Shown here piece after piece: positions 59,122 to 62,513 of a DNA stretch of 62,513 nucleotides. The DNA lies in contig CALQFT020000003.1 of the NCBI GenBank assembly GCA_943329925.2, positions 1 through 62,513 of the forward strand. Direction: 5' to 3'. The stretch is from Opitutus sp. GAS368 (GTDB taxonomy: Bacteria; Verrucomicrobiota; Verrucomicrobiia; Chthoniobacterales; Chthoniobacteraceae). Below the pieces are notes generated by a model. The model was not told the DNA's origin and did no database searches. It saw only the letters and a program-made list of their open reading frames with translations. The number at the start of each line of letters is the position of its first letter. Position 1 is the first letter of the stretch. The position numbers and the translations under genes were made by a program.

Positions 59122-60600
59122 TCAGCTCAGGATGGCCCGGACAACTTTGCCGTGCACGTCGGTTAAGCGGAACTGGCGCCCCTGAAACTTGTAAGTCAGC
59201 CGTTCGTGATCCACGCCCATGAGGTGCAGGAGGGTCGCCTGTAAGTCGTGCACGTGAACCGAATCTTTGATCGCGTTGACGGCCAAATCGTCGCTTTCTC
59301 CGAACGTGAAACCCGCCTTCACCCCGCCGCCGGCCATCCACACGGTGAAGGCGTACGGATGATGATCCCGTCCCCACACTTTTCGGTTGGCGATGTCCCC
59401 TTGAATGAAGGGCGTTCTTCCAAACTCGCCGCCCCAAATCACGAGGGTGTCGTCGAGCAAGCCACGCTCCTTAAGATCCAGCACCAACGCGGCGCTCGCC
59501 TGGTCGGTGTCGCGGCATTGGGTGTAGAGCTCTGTTGTTAGGCTGTTGTGTTGATCCCAGCCGGCGTGCATCAACTGTACAAACTGCACGCCGCGTTCCA
59601 CCATGCGGCGCGCCATCAGACAATTGTGTGCAAATGTGCCGGGCTCAGTGACCTGCGGTCCATAGCGTTCCAGCACGCTTTTAGGTTCGTCAGAAAGATT
59701 GGTGAGCTCGGGCACGCTGGCTTGCATTCGGTAGGCCATTTCGTACTGGGCGATGCGTGTTGCGATTTCCGGATCTCCAGCGCTCGCCAGCTTCATGCGG
59801 TTGGCCGCTTGAATGTCGTCGAGCATCCCCCTGCGCGTTTCCCGGCTGAGCCCATCGGGGTTGTCCAAGTACAAAACCGGCTCGCTGCCCCCTCGGAATT
59901 TTACCCCCTGAAAACGTGTCGGCAGAAAGCCGCTTCCCCAGTAAAAGTCGTAAAAAATCTGGCCGCAACTGGTGCCCTTACTCACCGAAGTCATCACCAC
60001 ATAAGACGGCAGATCTTGGTTCGCCGACCCCAGTCCGTAGCTAAGCCAGGATCCAATCGTCGGCCGGCCCGGAAGCTGACCGCCGCTCAAGAGAAAGGAG
60101 ATCGCCGGGGCGTGGTTGACCGCGTCGGTTTGCATGCCTTTGACGAAACAGAGGTCATCCACTATCTGGGCTGTGTACGGCATGAGGTCGCTCACCCATG
60201 CGCCGCATTTGCCGTACTGCTGGAAGGGCTCGACGTTTCCCAAAACCAGCCTGTTGCTGATGCTTGCGGTCATGCTGCTGAAGCGGCGGCCTTTGAGATA
60301 CTCCTCCGGCATGGGCTTGCCGTGCAGTTCGCGCAGCTGGGGCTTGTAATCAAAAAGCTCCACATGGCTGGGGCCACCGTTTTGGAACAGGTAGATCATG
60401 CGCTTGGCTTTCGGCGCGAAATGCGGGAGTCCTGGAAGGTTCTGCGCGCTGGAAATGAGCGGCGGAGGGAGCGAGGTTTCCGCAGCGCCGGTCTCGCGGT
60501 TGAGCATCCATGAAAGCGCGGCCCCGCCCATGCCGTAGGCGGAACTTTCCAAGAGCGTGCGGCGGGTGATATCGAGGTGGTGTGCGACGAGGGGGTTCAT
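59122..60600 (-). CDS. DUF1501 family exported protein
   Basis: A 492-aa protein with a twin-arginine-like leader (ITRRTLLESSAYGMGGAALS). Motifs MIYLFQNGGPSHVELFDYKP, VKGMQTDAVNHAPA, HAGWDQHN, WGGEFGRTP and GRDHHPYAFTVWMAGGG are typical of DUF1501, an alkaline-phosphatase/sulfatase-fold family abundant in Planctomycetes and Verrucomicrobia. Function is unknown. It starts 2 bp after the DUF1549/DUF1553 gene, its regular partner in these phyla. Confidence 0.92.
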   Translation of the reverse strand: MNPLVAHHLDITRRTLLESSAYGMGGAALSWMLNRETGAAETSLPPPLISSAQNLPGLPHFAPKAKRMIYLFQNGGPSHVELFDYKPQLRELHGKPMPEEYLKGRRFSSMTASISNRLVLGNVEPFQQYGKCGAWVSDLMPYTAQIVDDLCFVKGMQTDAVNHAPAISFLLSGGQLPGRPTIGSWLSYGLGSANQDLPSYVVMTSVSKGTSCGQIFYDFYWGSGFLPTRFQGVKFRGGSEPVLYLDNPDGLSRETRRGMLDDIQAANRMKLASAGDPEIATRIAQYEMAYRMQASVPELTNLSDEPKSVLERYGPQVTEPGTFAHNCLMARRMVERGVQFVQLMHAGWDQHNSLTTELYTQCRDTDQASAALVLDLKERGLLDDTLVIWGGEFGRTPFIQGDIANRKVWGRDHHPYAFTVWMAGGGVKAGFTFGESDDLAVNAIKDSVHVHDLQATLLHLMGVDHERLTYKFQGRQFRLTDVHGKVVRAILS

Positions 60601-60602
60601 GG

Positions 60603-62513
60603 TTACTCCTTGGTCAAGGTTTCATCGAGGTTGAGAATGCTCAGGCAAAGGGCGGTGTACGCCGCGTGTTCTGTGGCAGGAATGCAAGGGTCTCGAGGAG
60701 TCGCTCCGACGGCAAGGAGACGCTCTGCGCCAGCGATGTCGGCGGCGTAAGTGGCGCGTTTACGGTTCAAGGCGCCCGCCCAAAGCGCAGTCTCTGCAGG
60801 GGAGGGTTCTCTCGCGAGGACCCGCTGGAAAATCGAGGACAAACGCGAGTCGAAAGTCGTATCTGGCGACGTCCAAACCCGCTGGGCAAGCACTCGTGCG
60901 GCCTCCACATAAGTCGGATCGTTTAGCGTGTTGAGCGCGTGGAGCGGCGTATTGGTGCGCAGGGGTTTTACGGAACACACCATCCGACTCGGCGTATCAA
61001 AGAACATCGTCGGCCCGATAATTCGCCGCCAAAACGTGTACAGGCTCCTGCGATAAAGATTCTCGCCCGTGTCCTGCATGTACGTTTTTTTGCCGCCGCC
61101 AAAAGTCGCCTCCTCCCAGATGCCAGCCGGTTGGTAGGGCTTCACTGGACTGCCCCCGATTTTGCCAACTAACAGCCCGCTTACTGCCAGAGCCTGATCC
61201 CGGATCGCCCAGGCCGGCAGCCGAAACCGCGCTCCCCGCGCCAACAGGCGGTTCTGTGGATCGTTGCGCGCCAGAACATCGGGGACGTTGGAGGACTGCA
61301 AATACGTTTCGCTGGTGAGGATCAGCCGCAACAGCGCTTTGACGTTCCAGCCGCTCTCGCGAAACTCTGCTGCCAGCCAGTCGAGCAGGTCCAATTGGGC
61401 CGGCGTTTCGGCTTGCACGCCGAAGTCCTCGGTTGTTTTCACCAACCCGATTCCAAACACTTGCTGCCAAAGCCGGTTTACCGTCACGCGCGCCATCAAC
61501 GGATTTTCCGCTGCCGCAAGCCAACCGGCCAAGCCAAGCCGGTTAGGGGGTTGATCCGGAGCGAGCGGCGGCAGGTTTACGGGCACACCGGAGGTCACTT
61601 CAACGCCCGGCTGAGTATATAATCCGCGATTCAAAACAAAGGTCTGACGGGGCTTTGGCATGTCCCCCATTACCATCACGCGGGTGACGGCCTTGTTGGC
61701 CTGTTGCTCTTTTTCGCGACGGGAATCACGCTCCGTCAGCAGCTTTTTGAAACCCGCCTCTTGTTCCCCCCAAGCGGCCTCCATGAACTTGCGCTGCTCG
61801 CCGCTCCATTTCGCCTCCGGCAATTGTGCTGCCGCTTTGATTTCGCCCGGTTTCCCGAACTTCTTCGCATCTCTCGGGTTGGGAGGTTCCTCTGCGCCGC
61901 CCGCGGTGATCCATTCCGTCCGTTTCGCAAGAGCTTCGTTCCAAGCCATTTTAATCTGGGAATCGAGTTCTTTAAGAGCTCCACGGGCCGATTCCAAACG
62001 CATCGTTTCCTCCCCCTGCGGCACGTCGATGCGAGGGGCCATCTGCGGATCTCCTCCTGCGCCGGTAACGGGTGTTTGGTTGAAGAAACCGAAGAAGCGA
62101 TAGTAGTCCGATTGCAGCAACGGGTCGTATTTGTGGTCGTGACACCGGCAGCATTGGAAGGTCAAGCCAAGCCAAACCGTGCCGGTTGTTTCAGCCATGT
62201 CCATGACGTAATCCACCCGGTTTTCTTCCGCGATGCGGCCCCCCTCGCCATTAATGGGGTGGTTGCGCAAAAAGCCGGTGGCTAGCAGTTGTTCCTGCGT
62301 GGGATTTGGCAACAGATCACCGGCAAGTTGCCACAGCGTAAACTGGTCATACGGGAGGTTGCGGTTGAACGCGTCCACGACCCAATCTCGCCAAGGCCAC
62401 ATGGAGCGTTCGTTGTCGCCTTGGTAACCGTTGGAGTCCGCGTAGCGGGCTGCTTCGATCCAGTCCCAGGCCATGCGCTCGCCAAAGCGTGGACTGGCAA
62501 GAAGCCGGTCCAC
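60603..62513 (-). CDS. DUF1549/DUF1553 (PSCyt2/PSD1) protein, partial
   Basis: The last 636 codons of a larger exported protein; the N-terminal part (usually a signal peptide and a cytochrome-like domain) lies outside the window. The DUF1549 part (about 1-170) shows RFGERMAWDWIEAARYADSN, NLPYDQFTLWQLAGDLLP, FLRNHPINGEGGRIAEENRV and the cysteine-containing CCRCHDHKYDPL. The DUF1553 part (about 330-610) shows RLGLAGWLAAAENPLMARVT, VNRLWQQVFGIGLVKTTEDF and RRSLYTFWRR. Paired with the DUF1501 gene. Thought to take part in polysaccharide-related metabolism, but unproven. A long insert between the two domains holds a Lys/Glu-rich helix. Confidence 0.9.
   Translation of the reverse strand: MDRLLASPRFGERMAWDWIEAARYADSNGYQGDNERSMWPWRDWVVDAFNRNLPYDQFTLWQLAGDLLPNPTQEQLLATGFLRNHPINGEGGRIAEENRVDYVMDMAETTGTVWLGLTFQCCRCHDHKYDPLLQSDYYRFFGFFNQTPVTGAGGDPQMAPRIDVPQGEETMRLESARGALKELDSQIKMAWNEALAKRTEWITAGGAEEPPNPRDAKKFGKPGEIKAAAQLPEAKWSGEQRKFMEAAWGEQEAGFKKLLTERDSRREKEQQANKAVTRVMVMGDMPKPRQTFVLNRGLYTQPGVEVTSGVPVNLPPLAPDQPPNRLGLAGWLAAAENPLMARVTVNRLWQQVFGIGLVKTTEDFGVQAETPAQLDLLDWLAAEFRESGWNVKALLRLILTSETYLQSSNVPDVLARNDPQNRLLARGARFRLPAWAIRDQALAVSGLLVGKIGGSPVKPYQPAGIWEEATFGGGKKTYMQDTGENLYRRSLYTFWRRIIGPTMFFDTPSRMVCSVKPLRTNTPLHALNTLNDPTYVEAARVLAQRVWTSPDTTFDSRLSSIFQRVLAREPSPAETALWAGALNRKRATYAADIAGAERLLAVGATPRDPCIPATEHAAYTALCLSILNLDETLTKE

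Noticed and set aside
1-62513. CRISPR arrays, rRNA genes, insertion sequences, tmRNA, riboswitches
   Set aside because: No regularly spaced repeats, no transposase-like frame, and no recognisable ssrA, rnpB, rRNA or riboswitch core was seen on reading both strands.

Overview
The window looks like a chromosomal segment of a member of the Verrucomicrobiota (PVC superphylum). The evidence is the gene content. There is a DUF1501 + DUF1549/DUF1553 pair, a very large secreted SGNH / beta-propeller / HEAT / cupredoxin protein, a formylglycine-type sulfatase, and a double-length UvrA of the kind known from Chlamydiae. The cell is a diderm with an energised outer membrane: an LptF/LptG-type lipopolysaccharide permease and an ExbB-ExbD-TPR cluster are present. 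The DNA is moderately GC-rich, tightly packed and mostly housekeeping. I see no prophage, IS element or CRISPR array. The only mobile traces are a small integrase-like remnant beside a tRNA-Ala gene and a dispersed palindromic repeat.

Layout, left part. 1-5.8 kb: start of an MFS permease, a fatty-acid desaturase, trpD, then nrdR translationally coupled to an unknown protein, a HIT protein, yraN/rnhB/rplS on the minus strand, and tadA. 5.8-11.5 kb: a minus-strand run trxB - RND pump - rimO. 11.6-16.7 kb: a secreted alpha/beta-hydrolase-like protein, an unknown plus-strand ORF faintly resembling SRAP/HMCES proteins, and the 1065-aa multidomain secreted protein. 17-23.5 kb: exbB-exbD-TPR protein-comEC. 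23.6-33.4 kb: acylphosphatase, pyruvate-dehydrogenase-type E2, pirin, uvrB, a FucI-like isomerase with a class II aldolase, nadC and lipA. 33.5-36.5 kb: integrase remnant, tRNA-Ala(GGC), smpB, rpoZ, a DUF1802 protein and a PHP-domain protein.

36.4-41.4 kb holds the most notable locus: a complete dlt cluster on the minus strand in the order dltD-dltC-dltX-dltA-dltB. It includes a 48-codon dltX whose product ends in FVYQEF. DltA would charge D-alanine onto the carrier DltC, DltB (MBOAT) and DltX would pass it across the membrane, and DltD would transfer it to an acceptor. In Gram-positives that acceptor is teichoic acid; in this diderm it is unknown. DltB carries an extra C-terminal module with a GxGDGxHGF motif.

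Right part. A tandem uvrA (1835 aa, four ATPase modules) starts divergently from dltD. It is followed by an acyl-CoA desaturase, a sulfatase, and a minus-strand run fmdB - unknown membrane protein - lptF/G-like - terminator - unknown protein - U32 peptidase. Next come two small unknown genes, the plus-strand run rph-hisS-thioesterase, and at the edge the DUF1501 / DUF1549-DUF1553 pair, cut by the end of the window.
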